Below, piece by piece: positions 16,351 to 24,707 of a stretch of DNA of 64,000 bases (position 1 is the first letter of the stretch; each line of letters begins with the position of its first letter). A model generated the notes under the pieces. That model did no database searches. It saw only the letters and a program-made list of their open reading frames with translations, and was not told where the DNA came from. Made by a program: the position numbers and the translations under genes. This stretch comes from Williamsia soli (GTDB taxonomy: Bacteria > Actinomycetota > Actinomycetes > Mycobacteriales > Mycobacteriaceae), in the NCBI RefSeq assembly GCF_017377795.1, contig NZ_JAFRDR010000001.1, positions 310,001-374,000 of the forward strand. The letters are read 5' to 3'.

Positions 16351-17388
16351 TTACGGTTCCAAGCGGACGAGCGTCTTTCCGGTGTTGTCTCCGGCCAGCA
16401 TCGCGGTGAGGGCGACCGGCGCCTGCTCGAGGCCGTCAAAAACCAACTCGCTGTACTTCATCCGGCCTTCACGTAGGTATCCGCCGATCTCGGTACGCAT
16501 CTCGGTGGCCAGATGATTGAATGACCCGGCGCGGAATCCCTCGACTCGGATGCCCTTGGAGACGAGCTGGAAGAGATTGGTCGGTCCCGGCGCGGCAGTG
16601 GCGTTGTCGTAGTCGGACAGCGCACCACACACGGCGACTCGTCCGCCGGGGCGCATGTTGTCCAGTGCGGCGGCGAGGTGTTCGGACCCGACGTTGTCGA
16701 AGTAGACATCGATACCGGCGGGCGCTGCCTTCGCCAGGAGATCTGTGATCGGGCCCTCGTGGTAGTCGAAGGCGGCGTCGAGGCCGAGTTCGTCCAGGAG
16801 GTAGGAGACCTTCTGGGGACTTCCCGCTGAGCCGATCACGGTGGCGCCGCGCTGTTGTGCGAGTTGGGCTGCGATGCTGCCGACTGCGCCCGCCGCTGCT
16901 GACACCCACAGGGTGTCGGTCGGACGGAGCCCAGCGACCCCGAACAATCCGGCATACGCCGTCAACCCCGAGCTGCCCAGCGGTCCGAGAAACCACTGCG
17001 AGGGGAGTTCTCCTCCGTCGAACCGGCTCAGGCTCCCGTATCCGCCAATCGTCGCGCCGTCGGTGCCGATCACGGCGTAGTCGCGGTAGCCATACATGTG
17101 GGAGACGGTGTCTCCCGGCGCGAACTCGCTGTTTCTGGATTCTTCGACCACGCCGAGGGCAAGGCCGACCAGGGGCTCGCCTGGCTTGAACGGTGGCAGA
17201 TAGCCGTTCGGGGTGCTCGATCGGAGTCGGATCCGGATCGACGGGTCGATCGAGAGCCAGGTGTTGCGGACCAGGACTTCGCCGGCTCGCAAGGCTGGGA
17301 CCAGACGGGTGGTCATCACCAGGTCGGAAGCCTTGAGTCGGCCGTCCGGCCGAGACTGCAGGCTCAGCAGGCGATTGCGTGTCGTCAC
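16351..17388 (-). CDS. NADP-dependent MDR oxidoreductase (CurA/prostaglandin-reductase-like)
   Basis: A 345-residue zinc-independent medium-chain reductase. It has RNTWLSIDPSIRIRL near the N-terminus, the nucleotide-binding VSAAAGAVGSIAAQLAQQRGATVIGSAGS, and PAGIDVYFDNVGSEHLAAALDNM, typical of the alkenal/2-enone reductase (CurA, PTGR) branch. It reduces activated C=C bonds with NADPH. The GTG start at 17388 lies about 40 bp downstream of an imperfect TGAACTGAAGTCA site, and the gene is divergent from the MFS/flavoenzyme operon. Confidence 0.92.
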   Translation of the reverse strand: MTTRNRLLSLQSRPDGRLKASDLVMTTRLVPALRAGEVLVRNTWLSIDPSIRIRLRSSTPNGYLPPFKPGEPLVGLALGVVEESRNSEFAPGDTVSHMYGYRDYAVIGTDGATIGGYGSLSRFDGGELPSQWFLGPLGSSGLTAYAGLFGVAGLRPTDTLWVSAAAGAVGSIAAQLAQQRGATVIGSAGSPQKVSYLLDELGLDAAFDYHEGPITDLLAKAAPAGIDVYFDNVGSEHLAAALDNMRPGGRVAVCGALSDYDNATAAPGPTNLFQLVSKGIRVEGFRAGSFNHLATEMRTEIGGYLREGRMKYSELVFDGLEQAPVALTAMLAGDNTGKTLVRLEP

Positions 17389-17428
17389 GGGTTGTCTCCA
17401 CTCTCGATCGGGTTCATTCTGGATGAAA

Positions 17429-17441
17429 TGACTTCAGTTCA
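17429..17441 (-). promoter_or_regulatory. Imperfect TGAAC-type operator upstream of MDR reductase
   Basis: The minus strand reads TGAACTGAAGTCA followed by TTTCATCC, closely paralleling TGAACTAAGTTCATTTCATGG at copy A. It is 41 bp upstream of the reductase start at 17388 and 36 bp from the perfect palindrome that serves the divergent MFS gene, so one regulator could control both directions. Confidence 0.55.
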
Positions 17442-17477
17442 GGATATCCCGACATTTCGCCACACGGACGAGTTTGC

Positions 17478-17490
17478 TGAACTAAGTTCA
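17478..17490 (+). promoter_or_regulatory. Palindromic operator TGAACTAAGTTCA upstream of MFS/OYE operon, copy C
   Basis: A second perfect copy of the 13-bp palindrome, 20 bp before the GTG of the MFS gene. The contained TAAGTT can again act as a -10 box; here a short leader with a strong AGGAGG (17498-17503) follows. It strengthens the case that 13 bp is the recognition unit, since the flanks differ from copy A. Confidence 0.72.
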
Positions 17491-17509
17491 ATTTTGAGAG
17501 GAGGCAGAT

Positions 17510-19099
17510 GTGACAGGCGCGACGCAGATGGGATTCTTCGCGCCGCTGCGCGTCCGACGCCTGCGTCTGATGCTCCTGGTCGAACTCGGTGCCAGTGTCG
17601 GGGTGTGGATCCTGGTCCTCGCGGCACAGTGGATTCTCACCGAAGCGGGTGAATCGGCAACCACGGTCTCGGCGGTTCAGTTCGCGATCAGCGTGCCGTT
17701 CTTCCTGTTCGCACTGCCGATCGGCGCCATCGCCGAATACACCAGCCATCGACGTCTTCTGGTGGGCATCTCGCTGATCTTGCTGATCGCGTCGGCAGTC
17801 CTCGTTGTTCTCGACATCCTCGGCCAGGTCGGCGTCGCGGTCTTGATGGGCAGCGTTTTCGTGGCCGGCGCCGGCCTCGCCGTTGTCGCCATCGTGTGGC
17901 AGGCATTGCTTCCCCACCTCGTCAGCCGCGACATGATGACGGTCGTTCCGGCGATCGATGGCGCGGTGTTCAACGGGGCACGCGCGATCGGACCGCTGAT
18001 CGGCGGTGCGATCCTGGCAGGACTCGGATCAACGTGGGCCTTTGCCTCGGTCGGAGTCCTGTTCGCCGGCTGCGCCGTGATCGCAGCCTGGCAGGTGCCG
18101 ACCACAGCTGGCACCGGGGCGACACGAAGCCCGGTCGGCAAAGCAGTATCCGGGGGCATCCGGTTCATCCGCCACTCCAGGTGGACGCGGCGGTTACTGG
18201 TCCGATTGACGATATTCGGCATACCGGCCAGCTGCCTATGGGCGCTCCTGCCACTCGTTGCCCACGATCGCCTGCGCGCGAGCACGTTCGAGTTCGGTGT
18301 GATGTCCGGCGCGATCGGTGTCGGAGCGGTGGTCGGCACCATCGTCCTGATGCCATTGCGGGCGAAGATGAGCTGGAACCGATTCGTTGCGTTGGGGTCT
18401 GGCGCGTACGCGGTCGTTCTGGCGGGGATGGCATTCGCCACCCGGCTCGACGTGATCCTGGTGCTGATGGTTGTTGTCGGCGCCGCGTGGGTCGGTGTGC
18501 AGAGCACCTGGATGATCGCGGCCCACAGCGTCGTACCGCCGTGGATCAAAGCACGCATCATCGCCTTCATCATGCTGACGTTCCAGGGCAGTCAAGCCGT
18601 CGGAGCAATCGTCTGGGGAATACTTGCCGATCTCATCGGCCTGGTTCCGGCAGTCGCTACCGCCGCCGTCCTGATGATCGTGGCCGCTGTCGGTGTCCTG
18701 CGGCGAGGGATCTTTCCGAGCGAGGGAATCGCTCCGGACCCTGCAGTGTTCGAGGCGGTTGCTTTGCCGGAGGCCGGGTTTGGGGACCGTCAGGTGGTCA
18801 TCGAGACGACGTACGTTGTGGCGCCCGAGAATCGGTCACACTTTTTCGATGACATCGAGGAGCTGAGGCGCTCCCGCCTTCGTCTGGGAGCGCTGCGCTG
18901 CACCGTCATGCAGGCCGCGCAGCACCCGGACACCTACGTCGAATACTCCACCTTCAGTGCCTGGGCGGACTACATCCTGCACGAAACCGAGCGGCTCACG
19001 GTGCCGGAGATGCGTCTACGCGAAAGGGTTGCAGCGAACCTCAAGTCTGCTCCGGTGACCAGGGTGCTGGTGGTCCCAGAAGGAACGAACAGTAGATGA
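17510..19099 (+). CDS. MFS transporter of the MFS_3/enterobactin-exporter type
   Basis: A 529-residue membrane protein with about ten to twelve hydrophobic segments over the first ~400 residues and a hydrophilic C-terminal ~110-residue domain (VVIETTYVVAPENRSHFFDDIEELR). This architecture is that of the MFS_3 (DUF894, EntS-like) family with its cytosolic tail. It probably exports, or less likely imports, a small organic molecule of the local pathway. The GTG start is fixed by AGGAGG 6 nt upstream. It precedes the flavoenzyme gene by 12 bp and is under palindrome copy C. Confidence 0.9.
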   Translation: MTGATQMGFFAPLRVRRLRLMLLVELGASVGVWILVLAAQWILTEAGESATTVSAVQFAISVPFFLFALPIGAIAEYTSHRRLLVGISLILLIASAVLVVLDILGQVGVAVLMGSVFVAGAGLAVVAIVWQALLPHLVSRDMMTVVPAIDGAVFNGARAIGPLIGGAILAGLGSTWAFASVGVLFAGCAVIAAWQVPTTAGTGATRSPVGKAVSGGIRFIRHSRWTRRLLVRLTIFGIPASCLWALLPLVAHDRLRASTFEFGVMSGAIGVGAVVGTIVLMPLRAKMSWNRFVALGSGAYAVVLAGMAFATRLDVILVLMVVVGAAWVGVQSTWMIAAHSVVPPWIKARIIAFIMLTFQGSQAVGAIVWGILADLIGLVPAVATAAVLMIVAAVGVLRRGIFPSEGIAPDPAVFEAVALPEAGFGDRQVVIETTYVVAPENRSHFFDDIEELRRSRLRLGALRCTVMQAAQHPDTYVEYSTFSAWADYILHETERLTVPEMRLRERVAANLKSAPVTRVLVVPEGTNSR

Positions 19100-19111
19100 A
19101 AGAGGAATCCA

Positions 19112-21046
19112 ATGGGAAATGACTTCCCGCACCTGTTTTCACCGTTTGAACTCGGTGGGATCGCACTCAAGAACAGGCTGGTGGCCTTGCCTGCCGGGAC
19201 GAGCATGGCCGAACACGGCATTCCGACCCACGGCGACACCGAGCACTTCGAGCGTTTGGCCGCCGGCGGAGTGGGGCTGATCATCGGTGGCGCGACGGTG
19301 GTACACCCGACGACAACCCTGCGATCCAGAAAGCTCATCGAGGGTTACCGCGACGAGTCCGTTCCGGCTGCCGCTGCAAAAGCTGACGTCATCCACCGAC
19401 ACGGAGCGCGGTTCATCGGGCAACTCTGCCATCTCGGTCGTGAGTTCATCGGTGGTGAATCGGATTCGCCGCCCTCGGCTCCGTCGGCGATCAAGACGGC
19501 GCGCGACGCCTACCCACCACACGAGTTGACCGTCGCGGAGATCGAGGACATCGTCGAGGGCTGGCGTATCTCGACCGAGAACCTGGTCAAGGCAGGTGCA
19601 GACGGAGTCGAAGTGCACGCTGCCCACGGCTATCTGCCGGCCCAGTTCATGTCACGGCTGACCAACCGCAGGACCGACGGCTTCGGAGGGTCTTTCGAGA
19701 ATCGAATGCGATTCACCCGCTTGGTGATCGAGGCGATGCGGTCGGTCATTCCCGCCGGGTTCGTTCTCGGGGTTCGACTCAGTGGCGAAGAAGAGATCCC
19801 CGGCGGGATGGACCTCGAGGACTGCGTGCGTATTGCGGAGGAACTCACTCCTCTCGGGGTCGACTACTTCAGCATCACGCACGGCACCCGCGGCAAATAC
19901 GTGAAGGACTCGACCGACGCAGACGCGGTCGCCATCCCGTCGGCGTCGAGAGTCCGTGCGGCGACCGGGGTTCCGACCCTCGTCGGTCAACGGATCCGGG
20001 ATGCGGCAACGGCCGACCACGCCATCAAGAACGGGCACGTGGACATGGTGGGAATGGCACGGGCGCTGATCGCCGATCCGGACCTCCCGATCAAGTCTCA
20101 GACCGGCCGCCTCGACGAGATACGCGGCTGCCTGGGGATCAATCAGGACTGCCGGGCATTCGACCCACATCTGCACTGTGCGGTCAACGCCGAAATCGGT
20201 CGTGGCCGGCATCCGGGCGTGGGAGTCCAGGCGCCGAAGTCCAAGGAGATCTTCGTGATCGGTGGTGGCCCGGCAGGAATGGAAGCTGCTCGCGTCGCTG
20301 CAGGTCGGGGGCATCGCGTCACCTTGTTCGAGCAGAGCGCGGTTCTCGGTGGTGCTGTCCGGGTGGCCGCTGCTGCGCCTCACCGCGCAACCCTGGGGGA
20401 TGTCGTCGACTACCTTCAGCGCGAACTCAGAAGGCTCAAGGTCGACGTGAACCTCTCTGCCGGAATCGAATCAGATGACGTGGCCGACATCGCCGAGGCA
20501 GCAGATCACATTGTTGTCGCCACCGGATCACGACCTGCGGATCTACCAGCCGGCCTCCGCGGCCGATCTGCGGTGACGGTGGACGATGTGCTGCTGGGTC
20601 GTTTTCCGGATGTGGCGAGCCGCCGCGCTGTTGTCTTCGATGAGGGCGACGGATTCTGGCCTGCCTACAGCGCCGCCGAGGCGCTGGCACAGCAAGGATG
20701 GCAGGTCATTTTGGCCACCGCGCTCACCGGACTTGCCTCACGGGTCCCGGCGGAGAGCGCGGGGCCACTGCTGACCCGGCTCGGGGCTGCCGGGACCCAG
20801 TTCAAGGTGGGCCACTCCGTGGTGGTGCCGGACGATCCAGCGGCGCCGTTGCGCCTGCGGCCCGTGTTCGGTGGCTGCGACATCGACCTCGAGGACGTTC
20901 TCATGGTGTGGCATCAGCCGCGGGTGCCGGCGTCGTCACTCGGGTTCGAGGCCGGGAAGTCGATCACCATCATCGGTGATGCGGTGACCCCTCGGCGTCT
21001 GAGCCACGCCATCGCGGAGGGCTATCGCCTCGGCGCTGAGCTATGA
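19112..21046 (+). CDS. Old-yellow-enzyme family FAD/FMN/4Fe-4S oxidoreductase (2,4-dienoyl-CoA reductase-like)
   Basis: A 644-residue two-part flavoenzyme. The N-terminal ~360 residues form an OYE-type TIM barrel (LFSPFELGGIALKNRLV, VEVHAAHGYLPAQFMS, TDGFGGSFENRMRF). A Cys cluster at CLGINQDC...HC, near residue 340, fits an iron-sulfur site. The C-terminal part has the Rossmann motif VIGGGPAGMEAARVAAGRGH. This is the FadH/trimethylamine-dehydrogenase architecture: NAD(P)H-dependent reduction of an enone or dienoyl-CoA. It follows the MFS gene in one operon. Confidence 0.92.
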   Translation: MGNDFPHLFSPFELGGIALKNRLVALPAGTSMAEHGIPTHGDTEHFERLAAGGVGLIIGGATVVHPTTTLRSRKLIEGYRDESVPAAAAKADVIHRHGARFIGQLCHLGREFIGGESDSPPSAPSAIKTARDAYPPHELTVAEIEDIVEGWRISTENLVKAGADGVEVHAAHGYLPAQFMSRLTNRRTDGFGGSFENRMRFTRLVIEAMRSVIPAGFVLGVRLSGEEEIPGGMDLEDCVRIAEELTPLGVDYFSITHGTRGKYVKDSTDADAVAIPSASRVRAATGVPTLVGQRIRDAATADHAIKNGHVDMVGMARALIADPDLPIKSQTGRLDEIRGCLGINQDCRAFDPHLHCAVNAEIGRGRHPGVGVQAPKSKEIFVIGGGPAGMEAARVAAGRGHRVTLFEQSAVLGGAVRVAAAAPHRATLGDVVDYLQRELRRLKVDVNLSAGIESDDVADIAEAADHIVVATGSRPADLPAGLRGRSAVTVDDVLLGRFPDVASRRAVVFDEGDGFWPAYSAAEALAQQGWQVILATALTGLASRVPAESAGPLLTRLGAAGTQFKVGHSVVVPDDPAAPLRLRPVFGGCDIDLEDVLMVWHQPRVPASSLGFEAGKSITIIGDAVTPRRLSHAIAEGYRLGAEL

Positions 21047-21069
21047 CAACCGCAGGTACACAAACAAAA

Positions 21070-21127
21070 GCACACGGTCCAGTCAAAATCACACGTTGCA
21101 GCAGGTGCTTATGACTGGACGGTGTGC
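21070..21127. terminator. Inverted repeat between convergent genes
   Basis: A 16-bp arm at 21070-21085 pairs with 21112-21127 with a single mismatch, leaving a 26-nt loop. It sits between the end of the flavoenzyme gene (plus) and the end of the adenylate cyclase gene (minus), where a bidirectional terminator is expected. There is no U-run, as is common in this group of bacteria. Confidence 0.6.
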
Positions 21128-21132
21128 ATTTG

Positions 21133-22071
21133 TCACGCCTTCTTGTTCGACGCGAGCACACTCGCGCGTAGTCGCTTGTATCCCCGGACGTGCAGGCTCC
21201 CTATCGATTTGAAGAAGAAGCGGTCGTCGCCGTCGATCGCGTTCGCGAGTTCGGTATCGGCGAGGATCGTTCCGGGCCGGGCGGAGCTGGTCAGCCGCGC
21301 GGCGATGTTCACCGGTTCTCCGAAGACGTCGCCGAGTCGGGTCAGTACCGTGCCGAAGGCGATACCGACGCGCAGCGGTGGCAGGCCGTGTTCGTCGGTG
21401 AGCTGCTGTAGGGCGAGTGCCATGTCGGCCGCCGCGGCCGGATCTTCGACCTCGAACATCACCGCGTCGCCGAGGGTCTTCACCACTCGCCCGCCCCGTG
21501 AGTTGATCACGTCGTAGGCGTTTGTCTCAAACGTTTCGAGAAGACCGTCGAGCTCATCCATCCCGATCTTGCGCGACAAGCTCGTGTATCCGACGATGTC
21601 GACGAAACCGACTGCAAGAGTTCGGTTCACGCCGTCGGTGGTCGCCAGCGCGTTCTGCAGCGCAGAGGCGAGATGGCGTCGCCAGACCAGCGTCTGTACC
21701 CGTTGCACAGCGCCGAGCATCGTCTCGAGATCTGGGCTGTCGCCCCTGCGGATGCGATCGGCCATGTTATTGGCCTCCCAGTCCGCGAGCCTCGACATGG
21801 TCTGGCCGAGTGCCCTGGCCATGGCGATCTCGAACTCCGGGGGCTGGCCCTCGTCGAGGCCCCGGACCAGCTGCAGGGCCTGCACGTCGTCGGCGGTGAA
21901 GAGCTTGTCGTCGCCCGATTCCATCGTAAAACCGAAGGCGGACCAGACCCGGCGCGCGTGATCGGCGGAGATGTTCAGCGCCGCGGTCATGTCTTCGAGC
22001 GTGAAGAGGCGATCGCCGCCGAGCAGTTGCGATTCGATGGACTCCGCGGAGATCTCGGGCTGCTCGGTCAC
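21133..22071 (-). CDS. Class III adenylate cyclase with N-terminal regulatory domain
   Basis: A 312-residue cytosolic cyclase. The C-terminal catalytic domain has all class III landmarks: metal-binding Asp158 (GFVDIVGYTSLSR) and Asp202 (KTLGDAVMF), adenine-specifying Lys198 and Asp248, and transition-state Asn255 and Arg259 (NIAARL). The N-terminal ~145 residues (LFTLEDMTAALNISADHARRVW, KLFTADDVQALQLV) resemble the regulatory domain of mycobacterial Rv1264-type cyclases, which senses pH. It should make cAMP from ATP, probably as a homodimer. It overlaps the upstream tandem TetR gene by 4 bp, a firm indication of co-translation. Confidence 0.93.
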   Translation of the reverse strand: MTEQPEISAESIESQLLGGDRLFTLEDMTAALNISADHARRVWSAFGFTMESGDDKLFTADDVQALQLVRGLDEGQPPEFEIAMARALGQTMSRLADWEANNMADRIRRGDSPDLETMLGAVQRVQTLVWRRHLASALQNALATTDGVNRTLAVGFVDIVGYTSLSRKIGMDELDGLLETFETNAYDVINSRGGRVVKTLGDAVMFEVEDPAAAADMALALQQLTDEHGLPPLRVGIAFGTVLTRLGDVFGEPVNIAARLTSSARPGTILADTELANAIDGDDRFFFKSIGSLHVRGYKRLRASVLASNKKA

Positions 22072-23303
22072 GACACCGCTGTCCGGGAGACGGCCGCCTC
22101 GGGTAGCCCGAGCACGCCTTTCATCAGGTATGCGAGTAACGCCGGCATCTCGGGCCGACTCCAGTTGCGGCGTAGACGCATGGCGTCGTTGGCGATTGTC
22201 AGCGCTGCGTGCACGGTCACCGCGGCCTCCGGGTTGGGAAGGTCGGCCTCGATCTGCTCGACCAGGTGCACCCAGCGTGCCACGTATCGGCGCTGATAGG
22301 TGATCAGATCGCCATTGTCGAAGCCTTCGAGGACGCTGCGGCTGTTGAAGGAGACCGACAGGTCGGGAGTCGAGGTCAACACCTGGACGTACGAGTCGAC
22401 CAGGAGCCCCAGCAGCGATGTGGCGTCGTCGGCCACCGAGTAGGCCGCGATCGCACTCGCTTCCAGGCGATTCGCACTTCGCTGGCTGATGCCGATGAGG
22501 ATGGCCTGCTTGCTCGGAAAGTGCTTGTAGACACTGGGGCCGGTGATCCCGACGGCCTCGCCGATCTCATCGACCCCGACCGGCGCGAAGCCTCGCTGCT
22601 GGAACAGGGTGGCCGCGGCGTCGAGGATCTCGTCCCGGCGACCGGTCGGTTCGGCGAGGGCCCGGGGGAGTGGTGCGATCGGCTGCGCGTCGTCCGGCGT
22701 CATGTCGACGACGCGATTCGCGAGCGTCACCAACCGCGCGACTGCCCGTGACGTCGAGATGCGGGTGCGGTGGACAGACACACTGCCGTTGATGCTGAGG
22801 ATGGTCCAGGCCAGCTGATCGAGATCCCGCGGCGACAGATCCGTGCGGTGGCCGAAGACGGCGCCGGACCACCGATGCAGGACCGTGCGGGTGCGCCGGG
22901 CGACCTCGTCGTTCTGGTCAGGTGTCAGATGCGCGGTGGACCAGCGCCACAGCGCCGCCGAGTTGGGGTTGGTCACGCCGAGCGCGCAGAGCTTCTCGAT
23001 GGCCTTGTCGATCGGTATCTCGCCATCGGCTGCCGGAGCGAGTGCGGTGTCGGTGCACCGCTCGATGTCCTCGACCCCGGACATCACGGCAGCGAACAGG
23101 ATGGCCTGTTTGTCGGCGAAATGCCGGTAGATGGAGGGGCCGGTGACACCGGCACCCTTGGCGATGTCGGCCACCGAGACATGGTCGTATCCACGCGCGA
23201 GAAACAGTTCCGCGGCCTGGTCGACAAGCTGGCGTTTGCGGTCGGCGGGCCGGCGGTGACGAGTGTTTCTCGAGCCGCCCGCGACATCGGGGTTCGTGGA
23301 CAT
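22068..23303 (-). CDS. Tandem TetR-type regulator (two TetR units in one chain)
   Basis: A 411-residue protein with two complete TetR DNA-binding domains. The first is at about residues 22-69 ([22 protein letters not shown]) and the second at about 222-269 ([22 protein letters not shown]). Each is followed by an alpha-helical ligand domain. A single chain thus mimics a TetR dimer. It is coupled to the adenylate cyclase and diverges from fadA with a 147-bp gap holding a CAACC/GGTTG dyad, so it may repress itself, the cyclase and fadAB. Confidence 0.9.
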   Translation of the reverse strand: MSTNPDVAGGSRNTRHRRPADRKRQLVDQAAELFLARGYDHVSVADIAKGAGVTGPSIYRHFADKQAILFAAVMSGVEDIERCTDTALAPAADGEIPIDKAIEKLCALGVTNPNSAALWRWSTAHLTPDQNDEVARRTRTVLHRWSGAVFGHRTDLSPRDLDQLAWTILSINGSVSVHRTRISTSRAVARLVTLANRVVDMTPDDAQPIAPLPRALAEPTGRRDEILDAAATLFQQRGFAPVGVDEIGEAVGITGPSVYKHFPSKQAILIGISQRSANRLEASAIAAYSVADDATSLLGLLVDSYVQVLTSTPDLSVSFNSRSVLEGFDNGDLITYQRRYVARWVHLVEQIEADLPNPEAAVTVHAALTIANDAMRLRRNWSRPEMPALLAYLMKGVLGLPEAAVSRTAVS

Positions 23304-23310
23304 TGTGAAT

Positions 23311-23329
23311 CAACCATAGCGCACGGTTG
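23311..23329. promoter_or_regulatory. Dyad CAACC-N9-GGTTG between tandem TetR and fadA
   Basis: An interrupted 5+5 bp dyad immediately upstream of the tandem TetR start, in the region shared with fadA. The position suits autoregulation by the tandem TetR protein. The arms are short and the assignment is tentative. Confidence 0.35.
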
Positions 23330-23334
23330 TGAGA

Positions 23335-23364
23335 TTGAATGCTGCTTTGTACTCGGGGTATGGT
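23335..23364 (+). promoter_or_regulatory. Candidate housekeeping promoter of fadA-fadB
   Basis: TTGAAT at 23335-23340 and TATGGT at 23359-23364 with 18-bp spacing resemble -35 and -10 boxes about 90 bp before the fadA start. Confidence 0.45.
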
Positions 23365-23450
23365 CAAATAAGTTACAGCGCGTTAGCCTGGTGTCAGATC
23401 GAAGGCGAGTGCTGGCGAACAGCGCCGTTCATGTGAAAGGAAACCCCAGC

Positions 23451-24662
23451 GTGAGTGAACAAGCATTTATCTACGAGGCCATCCGCACGCCTCGTGGCAA
23501 GCAACGGAAGGGCTCACTGCACACCGTGAAGCCCGTCGACCTCGTGGTCGGCCTCATCAACGAGCTCAAGGTTCGTTTCCCGGACCTCGATCCCGCCGAC
23601 ATCAACGATGTCGTCCTCGGCCTCGTCTCCCCGGTCGGCGAGCAGGGTGCAGTGCTGCCGCGTACCGCGGCACTCGTCGCCGGTCTCCCGGACACCGTTC
23701 CCGGTACCCAGATCAACCGCTTCTGCGCCTCGGGCCTCGAGGCCACCAACCTCGCCGCCCAGAAGGTCGCCTCAGGCTGGGACGACCTCGTGATCGCCGG
23801 TGGTGTCGAATCGATGTCCCGCGTGCCCATGGGCAGCGACGGTGGCGCGATGTTCACCGACCCGACCACGGCCTACGACCTCTACATCGCGCCCCAGGGC
23901 ATCGGTGCTGACCTGATCGCCACCATCGAGGGCTTCTCCCGCGAGGACGTCGACGCCTACGCCGCCGAGTCGCAGGCCCGCGCCGAGGCCGCCTGGTCCG
24001 GTGGCTACTTCGCCAAGTCCGTCGTGCCTGTCAAGGACATCAACGGCGTCACCCTGCTCGACCACGACGAGCACCGTCGCCCGGGCAGCACCGTCGAGAG
24101 CCTCGGCAAGCTCAAGCCCGCGTTCGAGGGCATCGCCGCCATGGGCGGGTTCGACGACGTCGCACGACAGAAGTACGTCAACGTCGAAAAGGTCAATCAC
24201 GTTCACACCGGCGGTAACTCGTCGGGCATCGTCGACGGCGCAGCGCTGGTGCTGGTCGGCTCCGAGGCGGCAGGCAAGAAGGCGGGACTCACCCCGCGTG
24301 GCCGCGTCGTCGCCACTGCTCAGACCGGTAGCGATCCCACGATCATGCTCACCGGCCCGACGCCGGCGACCGAGGCCGTACTCAAGAAGGCCGGCCTGAC
24401 CGTCGATGACATCGATGTCTTCGAGCTCAACGAGGCCTTCGCCTCGGTGGTCATGAAGTGGCTCAAGGATCTGAAGATCCCGCACGAGAAGACCAACGTG
24501 AACGGCGGCGCGATCGCGATGGGCCACCCGCTCGGTGCCACCGGCGCCATGCTGGTCGGAACCGTCCTCGACGAGCTCGAGCGCACCGGCGGCCGCTACG
24601 GCCTGATCACTCTGTGCATCGGCGGCGGCATGGGTGTCGCCACGATCATCGAGCGTGTCTGA
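23451..24662 (+). CDS. fadA: Acetyl-CoA C-acyltransferase FadA (3-ketoacyl-CoA thiolase)
   Basis: A 403-residue classical thiolase, the alpha-oxidation-independent beta-ketothiolase of the fatty-acid beta-oxidation complex. The nucleophilic Cys is in [12 protein letters not shown], the His in GHPLGATGA and the second Cys in CIGGGMG. It cleaves 3-ketoacyl-CoA to acetyl-CoA and a shortened acyl-CoA. The GTG at 23451 is preceded by GAAAGGA; the open frame extends far upstream but that part is antisense to the TetR gene. The fadB gene follows after 45 bp, as in mycobacterial Rv0859-Rv0860. Confidence 0.95.
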   Translation: MSEQAFIYEAIRTPRGKQRKGSLHTVKPVDLVVGLINELKVRFPDLDPADINDVVLGLVSPVGEQGAVLPRTAALVAGLPDTVPGTQINRFCASGLEATNLAAQKVASGWDDLVIAGGVESMSRVPMGSDGGAMFTDPTTAYDLYIAPQGIGADLIATIEGFSREDVDAYAAESQARAEAAWSGGYFAKSVVPVKDINGVTLLDHDEHRRPGSTVESLGKLKPAFEGIAAMGGFDDVARQKYVNVEKVNHVHTGGNSSGIVDGAALVLVGSEAAGKKAGLTPRGRVVATAQTGSDPTIMLTGPTPATEAVLKKAGLTVDDIDVFELNEAFASVVMKWLKDLKIPHEKTNVNGGAIAMGHPLGATGAMLVGTVLDELERTGGRYGLITLCIGGGMGVATIIERV

Positions 24663-24707
24663 CCCTCTCCGGCCCTTCCCCACTTCACGAAAGAGTTGCG
24701 AAAACCT

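Noticed and set aside
22770-23450. Upstream extension of the fadA frame
   Set aside because: It runs antisense to the tandem TetR gene; the GTG at 23451 with GAAAGGA gives the normal thiolase N-terminus.
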